A DNA stretch of 64,000 bases, taken from assembly GCF_011766325.1 (NCBI RefSeq), contig NZ_BLLG01000005.1, positions 459,194 to 523,193 of the forward strand, read 5' to 3'. Below the pieces are notes generated by a model. That model was given only the letters and a program-made list of their open reading frames with translations. It was not told where the DNA came from and made no database searches. The stretch comes from Streptomyces pacificus (lineage in GTDB: Bacteria; Actinomycetota; Actinomycetes; Streptomycetales; Streptomycetaceae). Positions 54,368 through 62,180 of this stretch are shown here, piece after piece. Position 1 is the stretch's first letter; each line of letters opens with the position of its first letter. Both the position numbers and the translations under genes were made by a program.

Positions 54368-55327
54368 ATGGCCGCACTGGGATGGCTCACTCCCCGTAGG
54401 CGCTCCTCGACCGCCCGGAGCGTTCTCGCCGGCGAGGCCGCAGCCGAGGCAGCACGCAAGACGTCACAGCAGTTCGAGGAGGACGCCCGGGCCCGGACCG
54501 GCGCCGAAGCCGACGCCGAAGCCTCACCGGCCGAACCCGCCTTCCCCGTGGCCGGGGATGTCGGCGCCGCCGCCTTCTTCGACCTGGACAACACCGTCAT
54601 GCAGGGCGCCGCGATCTTCCACTTCGGCCGCGGCCTGTACAAGCGCAAGTTCTTCCAGCGCCGGGAGCTGGCGAGGTTCGCCTGGCAGCAGACGTGGTTC
54701 CGGATCGCGGGCGTCGAGGACCCCGAGCACATGCAGGACGTGCGCGAGTCGGCGCTGTCGATCGTCAAGGGCCACCGGGTCGCCGAGCTGATGTCGATCG
54801 GCGAGGAGATCTACGACGAGTACATGGCGGACCGGATCTGGCCGGGCACCCGCGCCCTCGCCCAGGCCCACCTCGACGCCGGCCAGAAGGTCTGGCTGGT
54901 CACCGCCGCACCGGTGGAGACCGCGACGATCATCGCCCGCAGGCTCGGGCTGACCGGCGCGCTCGGGACGGTCGCCGAGTCCGTCGACGGCGTCTACACC
55001 GGCAAGCTCGTGGGCGAGCCGCTGCACGGCCCGGCCAAGGCCGAGGCGGTACGGGCCCTGGCGAGCGCGGAGAACCTCGACCTGTCGCGCTGCGCGGCCT
55101 ACAGCGACTCCCACAACGACATCCCGATGCTCTCCCTGGTGGGGCACCCGTACGCGATCAACCCCGACACCAAGCTGCGCAAGCACGCCCGGGAGCGGGA
55201 CTGGCGGCTGCGCGACTACCGGACGGGCCGCAAGGCGGCGAGGGTCGGCATCCCGGCCGCCGCCGGGGTCGGCGCCCTCGCGGGCGGCACGGCGGCGGCC
55301 GTGGCCCTGCACCGGCGCCGTCGCTGA
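54368..55327 (+). CDS. HAD-IB family phosphatase (SerB-like)
   Basis: 319 aa. A 65-residue Ala/Glu-rich N-terminal extension precedes the HAD core: AAFFDLDNTVMQG (nucleophile Asp in DLDNT), LVTAAPVE (motif II), and YSDSHNDIPMLSLVG (motif IV). A hydrophobic, Ala/Gly-rich helix near the C terminus (VGIPAAAGVGALAGGTAAA) may anchor it in the membrane. TATGCT at 54356-54361 lies 7 bp before the ATG, so the mRNA may be leaderless. This HAD gene next to bldN is a conserved Streptomyces neighbour; substrate unknown. Confidence 0.85.
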   Translation: MAALGWLTPRRRSSTARSVLAGEAAAEAARKTSQQFEEDARARTGAEADAEASPAEPAFPVAGDVGAAAFFDLDNTVMQGAAIFHFGRGLYKRKFFQRRELARFAWQQTWFRIAGVEDPEHMQDVRESALSIVKGHRVAELMSIGEEIYDEYMADRIWPGTRALAQAHLDAGQKVWLVTAAPVETATIIARRLGLTGALGTVAESVDGVYTGKLVGEPLHGPAKAEAVRALASAENLDLSRCAAYSDSHNDIPMLSLVGHPYAINPDTKLRKHARERDWRLRDYRTGRKAARVGIPAAAGVGALAGGTAAAVALHRRRR

Positions 55328-55788
55328 CGGCACACCATGTGAACGGCGCGGACCGCCACCGGGCCGACTGGACGGCGCTGAACGGCGCTGGGCGGCTCAG
55401 AGGGAGCACCGGCTCCCGGCGCCACCCGACGCCCCGCGGCGGACACCGTCCGGCACCGGGCATCCGGCGTCGGGAGTCCGGCACCGGGCATTCCGGTGGC
55501 CCTACCCCGTCACGCCGCCCTCCAGTCGCCCTGCCTCCAGACGAACACAACCCATCACCTCCTTCGGCAGTTGGCGGACTAGTCCGATCAACAAGCGATC
55601 ACAATCTGCGACTAAATGTGCCTCCATGCTGTAACAGAAGCGACGTATTCGATGATTTGAGCAACTGGGTGTAGCACTGCCTGTACGAAGCGTTATTCTC
55701 CTCAGACGCATACGGACCCCCACACGTCACGACGACGAGTGACCGGTCCCGCACAGCACGTGATGGAAGCTCTGCCTCTGGGAGTCCC
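55328..55788. other. bldN upstream region
   Basis: 461 bp. The first half holds two 16-bp copies of GTCCGGCACCGGGCAT (55448-55463, 55476-55491). The second half, about 55560-55700, is clearly AT-richer than its surroundings and is the probable bldN promoter and regulatory region. A dyad GTCAC-N8-GTGAC lies at 55726-55743. No gene was seen. Confidence 0.6.
55726..55743. promoter_or_regulatory. Dyad GTCAC-N8-GTGAC upstream of bldN
   Basis: The arms GTCAC (55726-55730) and GTGAC (55739-55743) lie 46 bp before the bldN start. BldD, the c-di-GMP-dependent repressor known to act on bldN, recognises GTnAC-type half-sites, but with a different spacing, so assignment to BldD is tentative. Confidence 0.35.
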
Positions 55789-56622
55789 GTGTACCCACAC
55801 GTCGGGGTTGACGCCTCGGGCCTGGCTACGCTCCGCGCCGTGGTCCTCGACCACATGCGCGGCTTCGTCCCCACCGCGTACGCCGTCCCCGCCTTCGCCG
55901 CGAGCCCGGCCGCCCTCGGCCCTGCCGGTCCCTGCTATGCCCTGGCCGACCGCATCGAGAAGGCACCGGCCCGCGGCAGCGTGGCGGACGGGCGGACGGG
56001 CGACCGGGACGCGGGCAGACGGGGTGGTCGGCACGCCGCCACCTCGACCACCCGTCGGCCGAGCGCCGACAGCGACAGCGCGCGGATGATGGAGTTGGTC
56101 GAACGGGCGCAATCCGGCGAGGCCGAGGCCTTCGGCCGGCTCTACGACCAGTACAGCGACACCGTCTACCGCTACATCTACTACCGGGTCGGCGGCAAGG
56201 CCACCGCGGAGGACCTCACCAGCGAGACCTTCCTCCGCGCGCTGCGCCGCATCTCGACATTCACCTGGCAGGGCCGCGACTTCGGTGCCTGGCTGGTGAC
56301 GATCGCCCGGAACCTGGTCGCCGACCACTTCAAGTCGAGCCGGTTCCGCCTGGAAGTGACCACCGGCGAGATGCTCGACGCCAACGAGGTGGCGCGCAGC
56401 CCCGAGGAGTCGGTGCTGGAGTCGCTCTCCAACGCCGCGCTGCTCGAGGCCGTCCGCAAACTCAATCCACAGCAGCAGGAGTGCGTCACCCTCCGTTTCC
56501 TCCAGGGCCTCTCGGTCGCCGAGACCGCCCGTGTGATGGGGAAGAACGAGGGCGCGATCAAGACCCTGCAGTACCGGGCCGTGCGCACCCTGGCACGGCT
56601 GCTGCCCGACGACGCCCGCTGA
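55789..56622 (+). CDS. bldN: ECF sigma factor BldN (pro-protein)
   Basis: 277 aa. The first about 86 residues (MYPHVGVDASGLATLRAVVL, then low-complexity Arg/Gly/Thr) have no sigma similarity and match the cleaved pro-sequence of S. coelicolor BldN. The sigma core follows: region 2 (FGRLYDQYSDTVYRYIYYRVGG, TSETFLRALRRISTF, ARNLVADHFKSSR) and region 4 (QQECVTLRFLQGLSVAETARVMGKNEGAIKTLQYRAVRTL). It directs aerial-mycelium genes (chaplins, rodlins, bldM). GTG at 55789 with GGGAG. The anti-sigma gene rsbN follows. Confidence 0.96.
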   Translation: MYPHVGVDASGLATLRAVVLDHMRGFVPTAYAVPAFAASPAALGPAGPCYALADRIEKAPARGSVADGRTGDRDAGRRGGRHAATSTTRRPSADSDSARMMELVERAQSGEAEAFGRLYDQYSDTVYRYIYYRVGGKATAEDLTSETFLRALRRISTFTWQGRDFGAWLVTIARNLVADHFKSSRFRLEVTTGEMLDANEVARSPEESVLESLSNAALLEAVRKLNPQQQECVTLRFLQGLSVAETARVMGKNEGAIKTLQYRAVRTLARLLPDDAR

Positions 56623-56976
56623 CACCCACGGCCCCAGCCCCCTCCCCCCTCGACCGCGAGCCCATCGGCGGCCCGTCTACCCGACCGCCCCACCGACCGC
56701 CCCCCGTGAAGGCCCCACCTGCACCATCCGCCCCCCACGCGCCCGTCCCCGGCCCATCCGCCCCCAACTCACCATCCGTGAGCACTCGATGACGCACTGG
56801 TCCGATCATCCTCCGCGCGTAACCCAACTGCCGAGCCGCTCGTTGTGCGCAATGCAGGCTCCCTGCGGTCACGTCGTGCGCGCAGCCACTCACTCTTTCG
56901 TGTGGATGCGCTCAAGGCGCGCAACCTTCCGGACCCCCCGGGGAGTCGACCGTCATGACGAGAGGAGGTGCCGCCA
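56623..56976. other. bldN-rsbN intergenic region
   Basis: 354 bp. It contains a Pro-rich, C-rich stretch without genes, then the BldN-type promoter at 56818-56846 and a leader of about 125 nt to rsbN. No gene was seen. Confidence 0.6.
56818..56846 (+). promoter_or_regulatory. BldN-dependent promoter of rsbN
   Basis: CGTAAC (56818-56823) and CGTTGT (56841-56846) are 17 bp apart. The published BldN consensus is CGTAAC-N16-CGTTGA; the -35 is identical and the -10 differs at the last base with one extra spacer base. Confidence 0.7.
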
Positions 56977-58179
56977 GTGATCGCGAACGTTTCGGCGCAT
57001 CGGCGGGCGAACGCCTTCGCCCAGGCCCTGGAGACTGAGACGCCCCGGGGCGCGGCGGCCGAACAGCCCGAGAGTTCAGCCGAGCCGGCCGAACAGGGGC
57101 GGCTGTTGGCCCTGGCGAACGGCCTCGGCAAGCTGCCGAAGCCGGAGTTGGATCCCGATGTCAAGGTGGTGCAGCGAGCCCGGCTCGTGGCCGCCGTGGA
57201 AGCCATGCTCGCGGAGGGCTCCGCAGCCCGCGGCCCTACCGTTCCGGAGCAGCGGAGTTCCCGCCGCGGCGCTCATCGGTCCTCTCCGCTCCGGAAACTC
57301 CGACCGCGCTCCCGGTGGTCCAAGGGCCTCGCGGCCGGCGGACTCACCGTGGGAGTGGCCGCAGGCGCCTTCGGCGGCGTGGCGGCCGCCAGCTCCGACG
57401 CCCTCCCCGGTGACTCCCTCTACGGGCTCAAGCGGGGCATGGAGGACCTGAAGCTCGGCATGGCCGACGACGACGCGGACCGCGGCGGGCTCTATCTCGA
57501 CCAGGCCTCCACCCGGCTGAACGAGGCCCGCCGCCTCATGGAGCGCGGCCGCGCGGGCGAACTGGACACCGAGTCGATGAACGAGATCAGGCACACCCTC
57601 AGCGGCATGCGGCACGACGTCTCAGAGGGCCACCGGCTGCTGCACCAGGCGTATGAGCGGGACGGATCGCTCGGCCCCATCGCCACCCTGTCCTCCTTCT
57701 CCAGCAGCCACCGCGACGTCTGGAACGGACTGCGGGACCGGCTGCCCGTACAACTCACGGACGTCGGCGACCAGGTGAGTTCGGTCTTCGACGCCATAGA
57801 CCAGGAGGTGGGCCCGCTGCGGTCGCTCCTGCCCCGTCCCGCCGAGGCGGAGCGGCTGGGTTCGAGCCGGACCGGGCCGCCCCCGCAGGACGACGCCTCG
57901 AACCCCTCGCAGACGCGGCCCTCCACGTCCTCCTCGCGGCCCGCGGTCGGTCCGGACGACGACAGCCGGCCGCAGCCGTCAGGGTCGGGCGAGGTGGACG
58001 ACGAGCTGCTCATCGGGGGCAACACGGGCGGACTGCTCACCCCCCCGCAGAACAGCGCCTCCCCGTCGCCGTCCGCCAAGCTCCCGGACCCGGCCGCGCC
58101 CGTGCCGGACGTGACGATCCCACCCCTGCTGCCGGGGCTTCTGCCGGACCTGGGCCTCGACAGCGAGGACACGCCGTAG
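56977..58179 (+). CDS. rsbN: Anti-sigma factor RsbN
   Basis: 400 aa membrane-bound anti-sigma factor. Cytoplasmic N terminus (1-110) with RANAFAQALE and LANGLGKLPKPELDPDVKVVQRARLVAAVEAM, which binds BldN; one membrane helix at about 116-138 (GLAAGGLTVGVAAGAFGG); an external DUF5667 domain (ALPGDSLYGLKRGMEDLKL) and a Pro/Ser-rich tail. GTG at 56977, with AGGAGGTG 7 nt upstream; a GTG three codons earlier overlaps this site and is rejected. BldN drives its own inhibitor through the promoter at 56818, closing a feedback loop. Confidence 0.93.
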   Translation: MIANVSAHRRANAFAQALETETPRGAAAEQPESSAEPAEQGRLLALANGLGKLPKPELDPDVKVVQRARLVAAVEAMLAEGSAARGPTVPEQRSSRRGAHRSSPLRKLRPRSRWSKGLAAGGLTVGVAAGAFGGVAAASSDALPGDSLYGLKRGMEDLKLGMADDDADRGGLYLDQASTRLNEARRLMERGRAGELDTESMNEIRHTLSGMRHDVSEGHRLLHQAYERDGSLGPIATLSSFSSSHRDVWNGLRDRLPVQLTDVGDQVSSVFDAIDQEVGPLRSLLPRPAEAERLGSSRTGPPPQDDASNPSQTRPSTSSSRPAVGPDDDSRPQPSGSGEVDDELLIGGNTGGLLTPPQNSASPSPSAKLPDPAAPVPDVTIPPLLPGLLPDLGLDSEDTP

Positions 58180-58236
58180 CCCGCCGGCACTCTGGGCCGG
58201 GGAGAGGCGGAAGCCGTCGGGCCGGGGAAGGACACA

Positions 58237-58280
58237 GGGCCGGGGCGGGATACGCTTCCACGCGTATCCCGCCCCGGCCC
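58237..58280. terminator. Bidirectional terminator after rsbN
   Basis: A perfect 18-bp stem (58237-58254 with 58263-58280, 8-nt loop) between convergent rsbN and the acyltransferase gene. Confidence 0.9.
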
Positions 58281-58333
58281 CTGAGGCCGCCAGGGCCACC
58301 ACCGGGCAGACAGACCAGCGAGCGGTCAAGCGA

Positions 58334-59422
58334 TCAGAAGAAGACCGACCGCCGCTGCACCAGCAGTTTGTAGAGCGTGTGCTGGATCTGCTCCCGTACC
58401 TGGTCGGTGAGATTGAACATCAGCATCGGGTCCTCGGCGGCCTCCTGCGGATAGCCGTCGGTCGGAATGGGCTCGCCGAACTGAATCGTCCACTTCGTCG
58501 GCAGCGGTACCGCTCCCAGCGGCCCGAGCCAGGGAAAGGTGGGCGTGATCGGGAAGTACGGGAATCCCAGGAGCCGGGCAAGCGTCTTCGCGTTGCCGAT
58601 CATCGGGTAGATCTCCTCGGCCCCGACGATCGAGCACGGCACGATCGGCACGCCCGCCCTCAACGCCGTGGAGACGAAACCGCCCCGCCCGAAGCGCTGG
58701 AGCTTATAGCGGTCGCTGAACGGTTTCCCTACGCCCTTGAAGCCCTCCGGCATCACCCCGACGACCTCGCCCCGCCGCAGCAGCCGTTCGGCGTCCTCGG
58801 TACACGCCAGCGTGTGCCCGGCCTTTCGGGCCAGCTCGTTTATCACCGGCAGTACGAAGACCAGGTCCGCGGCGAGCAGCCGAAGATGCCGGCCGGCCGG
58901 ATGGTTGTCGTGGACGGCCACCTGCATCATCAGGCCGTCCAGGGGCAGTGTCCCGGAGTGGTTGGCGACGACCAGCGCCCCGCCTTCGGCCGGGATGTTC
59001 CCGATGCCCTTCACTTCGACCCGGAAGTACTTGGCGTACAACGGCCGCAGCAGCGACATCAGCACCTGGTCGGTGAGTTCCCCGTCGTAGCCGAACTCGT
59101 CGACGTCGTAGTCACCGGTGAGCCGGCGGCGCAGAAACGCCAGACCGCCGGCGATGCGCTGGTCCCAGCCGGCGTCCCTGCCGCCCGGTCCGGGGCCCCG
59201 CTGCGGCTGTCCGTCCGCGGCCGCACCCCCGCGGCCCGTTGCCTCCTTCGGCACCACCCGGTCACCGCCCGGCTGTCCCGGCACGGAACCGACCGCGATC
59301 TCACGCGCCGACTCGGCCACGGGTCTCCGCCGGCCCGATCCGGTGCGGCGCCGCACCGAGCGCTGCGGCGCGCCGTTGCGCGACCGGTCGTCGTCGAACG
59401 GAATGACCTTGGCGTCCGCCAT
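58334..59422 (-). CDS. Lysophospholipid acyltransferase-like protein (PlsC fold)
   Basis: 362 aa. A disordered 80-residue N-terminal region precedes the acyltransferase core: VANHSGTLPLDGLMM replaces the usual NHxxxxD with two extra residues (H-X6-D), the second motif is GVMPEGFKGVGK, and VPIVPCSIVGAEEIYP resembles motif IV. It is probably a membrane-associated acyl-CoA or acyl-ACP transferase. ATG at 59422 with AAGGAG. It lies next to the NAD-epimerase gene on the same strand (16 bp gap), so the two are co-transcribed; the pair is a conserved neighbour of bldN. Confidence 0.85.
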   Translation of the reverse strand: MADAKVIPFDDDRSRNGAPQRSVRRRTGSGRRRPVAESAREIAVGSVPGQPGGDRVVPKEATGRGGAAADGQPQRGPGPGGRDAGWDQRIAGGLAFLRRRLTGDYDVDEFGYDGELTDQVLMSLLRPLYAKYFRVEVKGIGNIPAEGGALVVANHSGTLPLDGLMMQVAVHDNHPAGRHLRLLAADLVFVLPVINELARKAGHTLACTEDAERLLRRGEVVGVMPEGFKGVGKPFSDRYKLQRFGRGGFVSTALRAGVPIVPCSIVGAEEIYPMIGNAKTLARLLGFPYFPITPTFPWLGPLGAVPLPTKWTIQFGEPIPTDGYPQEAAEDPMLMFNLTDQVREQIQHTLYKLLVQRRSVFF

Positions 59423-59437
59423 CGTTGCTCGCGCTCC

Positions 59438-60493
59438 TTATCCGGCGCTCGGTGGGGTGGCACCGCCGGTCGGCGACAGCGCGGCGACCTTGTCGACCGC
59501 CCGCGCCAAGGCCTCCGGCGGCAGCAGGCCCGGCCCGCGGCTCCGCGCGAAGTCCGCGAAGGTCTCCGGGGTCGTGTGGGCGGGGGCGAAGCCCAGTGTC
59601 TCGCGCATCTGCACGGTGCTGACCACCCGGCCGTGGGTGAGGAGCCGGATCTGCTCCGGCGAGAAGTCGGTGACGCCGACCGCGCGCAGGGCCGAACCGA
59701 CCCAGGTCACCGCGGGCAGCAGCACCGGCACCGTGGGCCGGCCGAGTCGGCGCGAGCACTGCGACAGCAGCAGCACTCCGTCGCCCGCGATGTTGAACGT
59801 GCCGCTGTTGAGCGTGCCGCGGCGGGGCTCGTGACAGGCGATCCGCAAGACGCCGACGACATCGTCCTCGTGGACGAACTGCAGCCGCGGGTCGTAGCCC
59901 AGCACGGTCGGCATGACCGGCAGCGAGAAGTAGTCCGCGAGCGGGGAGTCGGCGCCCGGTCCCAGGATGTTGGCGAACCGCAGCACGCACACCGCCACAT
60001 CGGGCCTTCGGCGCGCGAAGCCGCGGACATAGTTCTCGACCTCCACCGCGTCCTTGGCGAAGCCGCCGCTCGGCAGCGACTTGGGGGGTGTGGTCTCGGT
60101 GAATACGGCCGGGTCCCGTGAGGCGGAGCCGTACACGCTCGTACTGGACTTGACCACCAGCCGCCGGACGGTCGGCGACTTCTGGCAGGCACCGAGCAGT
60201 TGCATGGTGCCGATGACGTTGGTCTCCTTGACCGCGGTACGGCCCCCCGACCCGAGTGGCGTGCCCGTCACGTCCAGATGGACCACGGTGTCCACGTCAT
60301 GCTCGGCGAGCACCCGCGCTATGGCCGGCTGCCGGATGTCGGCCCGTACGAAATCGGCTGCGCCGAGACGGTGCCCGGGAGTCACCGCGTCGACGCCCAC
60401 CACCCGTTCCACTCCGGGATCCCGCTGGATACGGCGTACGAAGCGGCCCCCGAGCTGTCGGGCCACACCGGTGACAAGCACGACCCTGCCCAA
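59438..60493 (-). CDS. NAD-dependent epimerase/dehydratase family protein
   Basis: 351 aa extended SDR. The start is unusual: TTG at 60493 (frame reads MGRVVLVTGVARQLGG), with GGAAGGCG upstream. The Rossmann motif is VTGVARQLGGRFV, then VVGVDAVTP, VRADIRQPAI, VVKSSTSVYGSASRDP (catalytic S/Y) and FANILGPG. The substrate-binding half is divergent, so the reaction is unclear: sugar nucleotide or lipid-linked substrate. In an operon with the acyltransferase gene downstream. Confidence 0.87.
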   Translation of the reverse strand: MGRVVLVTGVARQLGGRFVRRIQRDPGVERVVGVDAVTPGHRLGAADFVRADIRQPAIARVLAEHDVDTVVHLDVTGTPLGSGGRTAVKETNVIGTMQLLGACQKSPTVRRLVVKSSTSVYGSASRDPAVFTETTPPKSLPSGGFAKDAVEVENYVRGFARRRPDVAVCVLRFANILGPGADSPLADYFSLPVMPTVLGYDPRLQFVHEDDVVGVLRIACHEPRRGTLNSGTFNIAGDGVLLLSQCSRRLGRPTVPVLLPAVTWVGSALRAVGVTDFSPEQIRLLTHGRVVSTVQMRETLGFAPAHTTPETFADFARSRGPGLLPPEALARAVDKVAALSPTGGATPPSAG

Positions 60494-60618
60494 GATCAGC
60501 GCCTTCCGTTCGGTCCTCGCTATCCGTCACCGTAGCGGGTTGGTGTTGCGCCGTGTTGACCGCAGGGCCTGCCACCCGGCTCTTTGCTCCCAACGCACGA
60601 CACCAGCGGCCGGAAAAG

Positions 60619-60661
60619 CACCGCGGCCCCGTCCACCTCGCGGGTGAAAGGGGCCACGGTG
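60619..60661 (-). terminator. Terminator of bS22
   Basis: A 12-bp stem (CACCGCGGCCCC at 60619-60630 with GGGGCCACGGTG at 60650-60661, one wobble) followed on the minus strand by CTTTTCC. It lies just past the bS22 stop. Confidence 0.85.
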
Positions 60662-60678
60662 TTCGCGACAGCTGCCGC

Positions 60679-60777
60679 CTACTTCTTGTTGCGACGCTGC
60701 ACACGCGTGCGCTTGAGCAGCTTGCGGTGCTTCTTCTTGGCCATCCGCTTGCGCCGCTTCTTGATAACAGAGCCCAC
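60679..60777 (-). CDS. 30S ribosomal protein bS22 (AURKAIP1/COX24 domain)
   Basis: 32 aa, very basic: [20 protein letters not shown] followed by [12 protein letters not shown]. It matches the actinobacterial 30S mini-protein bS22, annotated as AURKAIP1/COX24-domain protein, of the mycobacterial ribosome. GTG at 60777, ribosome site GAGGG. Monocistronic, with a strong terminator, consistent with high expression. Confidence 0.95.
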   Translation of the reverse strand: MGSVIKKRRKRMAKKKHRKLLKRTRVQRRNKK

Positions 60778-60887
60778 GACTACCCTCGCTCACTTCTCTT
60801 CACTCGGTGCGGGGCGTCTGGGCCCACACGACCTACGTCGGCCCAGCCTACCGGCCCGAGCTCCGAGCCTGTAATCCGAGGGGTGCC

Positions 60888-61097
60888 TCAGGCCGATTCG
60901 ACCCCCACAAAGGACTCCCGGAGGTACTCGTGAACCGCTTGCTCCGGGACCCGGAAGGACCTGCCCACCCGAATCGCCGGCAGATGACCGCTGTGCACCA
61001 AGCGGTACACGGTCATCTTCGACACGCGCATCACCGAGGCGACTTCCGCCACGGTCAGGAACTTGACCTCGTTGAGAGGCCTTTCGCCAGCAGCCAT
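60888..61097 (-). CDS. Excisionase-family DNA-binding protein (BdtA-like)
   Basis: 69 aa. A MerR-like helix-turn-helix: FLTVAEVASVMRVSKMTVYRLVHSGHLPAIRVGRSFRVPEQAVHEYL, the excisionase/BldC class. Position beside bS22, acuC and bldN corresponds to bdtA, a BldD-linked developmental gene of S. coelicolor; this assignment is by context and memory. ATG at 61097 is chosen because the conserved domain begins soon after; upstream ATG/GTG codons extend the frame by 11 residues. The target is unknown. Confidence 0.82.
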   Translation of the reverse strand: MAAGERPLNEVKFLTVAEVASVMRVSKMTVYRLVHSGHLPAIRVGRSFRVPEQAVHEYLRESFVGVESA

Positions 61098-61225
61098 GAC
61101 CCACCTGTACCTTCCGCACACGACGCACACCGGCTTCCCCTCCGGTGACTCTTCGTCGCGGTGCGCTCACTCCCCAGAGTAGGGGCGGATGGTGCGAGTG
61201 GGGAAGAGGAGCAGCCATCGGCCGT

Positions 61226-62041
61226 TTACCGTGACAGACACGCCCGATTGAGTACATAGCGAGTAAGCGGCCGGTAGTAGGCGGAGTGCACGGCGTCATC
61301 CAGCGGGACGGTGACGGACACGCGCCCTTCGGCCTCGCCGACGAACAGCGCCGGATCATCCGCGTCCGCCGGGCCGATGGCTTCAAAGCCGAGCTGACCT
61401 GCACCGCAGACCCAGCCGTGGCCCCCGACCACCAGCTCGGGCAGAGGGGTACCGGACTCCGCCGCACCCTCCAGCGCGGCCCGCACGGGGAGGGGGGAAT
61501 GGGTGTGCACAGCGCTCTCGGAACCCGCGACCCGAGCGCCGGGCGTCCGCAGCATCGCGACGCCCCGTACGTAGTCGATGGTGCACATGCGTACCCCGAA
61601 CCGGGTCGTTATGTCGACACATCGGCCCTGCGCGGGTGTGAGAACAAGACAGCCCGCCGCCGACAGGGCGTCTGCCAACGCGGCGTAGAAGCCGAGCAAC
61701 CGGTGCGGATGCCCGGTGCCGAACAGCACGGTCCCGCGTCGTTCGGCGACCGCGGCCAGCCGGCCCGCGAACGCGTCGAGCCCGTCCAGCGTGCGCTCCG
61801 GGTCGATGACCTCCTGACCGGAAACACGCCCCGGGTCCCCGGAGACCCCGCATCTGTCCGCCATCAGCGCGATCAGCTCGCGCTCGCCCCAGGCCCCCTC
61901 GGGGTCGAGCCCGAGCGTGACCCTCGGATCGCGTGCCGCGAAGAGCCGGTAAGTCCGCAGGCTCTCCTCCCGGGACATCGCCACCGGGCCGGCGAGTCCC
62001 ACCGCCAGCAGATGCGCCCGCAGCGCCCCTCTGCTCAACAC
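61226..62041 (-). CDS. Conserved protein, possible phosphatase
   Basis: 271 aa. LSRGALRAHLLAVGLAGPVAMSREESLRTYRLFAARDPRV and IDPERTLDGLDAFAGRLAAVA with VLFGTGHPHRLLGFYAALADAL are strongly conserved-looking blocks, but no classical catalytic motif is obvious. Streptomyces homologues are labelled as phosphatase, which I cannot verify here. GTG at 62041 has GGGAG 10 nt upstream; the GTG at 62101 gives 20 more residues but no ribosome site. Downstream of acuC on the same strand. Confidence 0.72.
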   Translation of the reverse strand: MLSRGALRAHLLAVGLAGPVAMSREESLRTYRLFAARDPRVTLGLDPEGAWGERELIALMADRCGVSGDPGRVSGQEVIDPERTLDGLDAFAGRLAAVAERRGTVLFGTGHPHRLLGFYAALADALSAAGCLVLTPAQGRCVDITTRFGVRMCTIDYVRGVAMLRTPGARVAGSESAVHTHSPLPVRAALEGAAESGTPLPELVVGGHGWVCGAGQLGFEAIGPADADDPALFVGEAEGRVSVTVPLDDAVHSAYYRPLTRYVLNRACLSR

Positions 62042-62180
62042 GGCGACAATGCTCCCGCGTCGTCCGGCACCGCGCTCCCGGAACCCCGGCACATCACCCA
62101 CCAGCGGGGTACTGACGGCCGATCGCCCTCCCGCCCGCGGGACGGGGCGTCGTACCGGCGGCGGGCGGGCCGCGGGCCGG

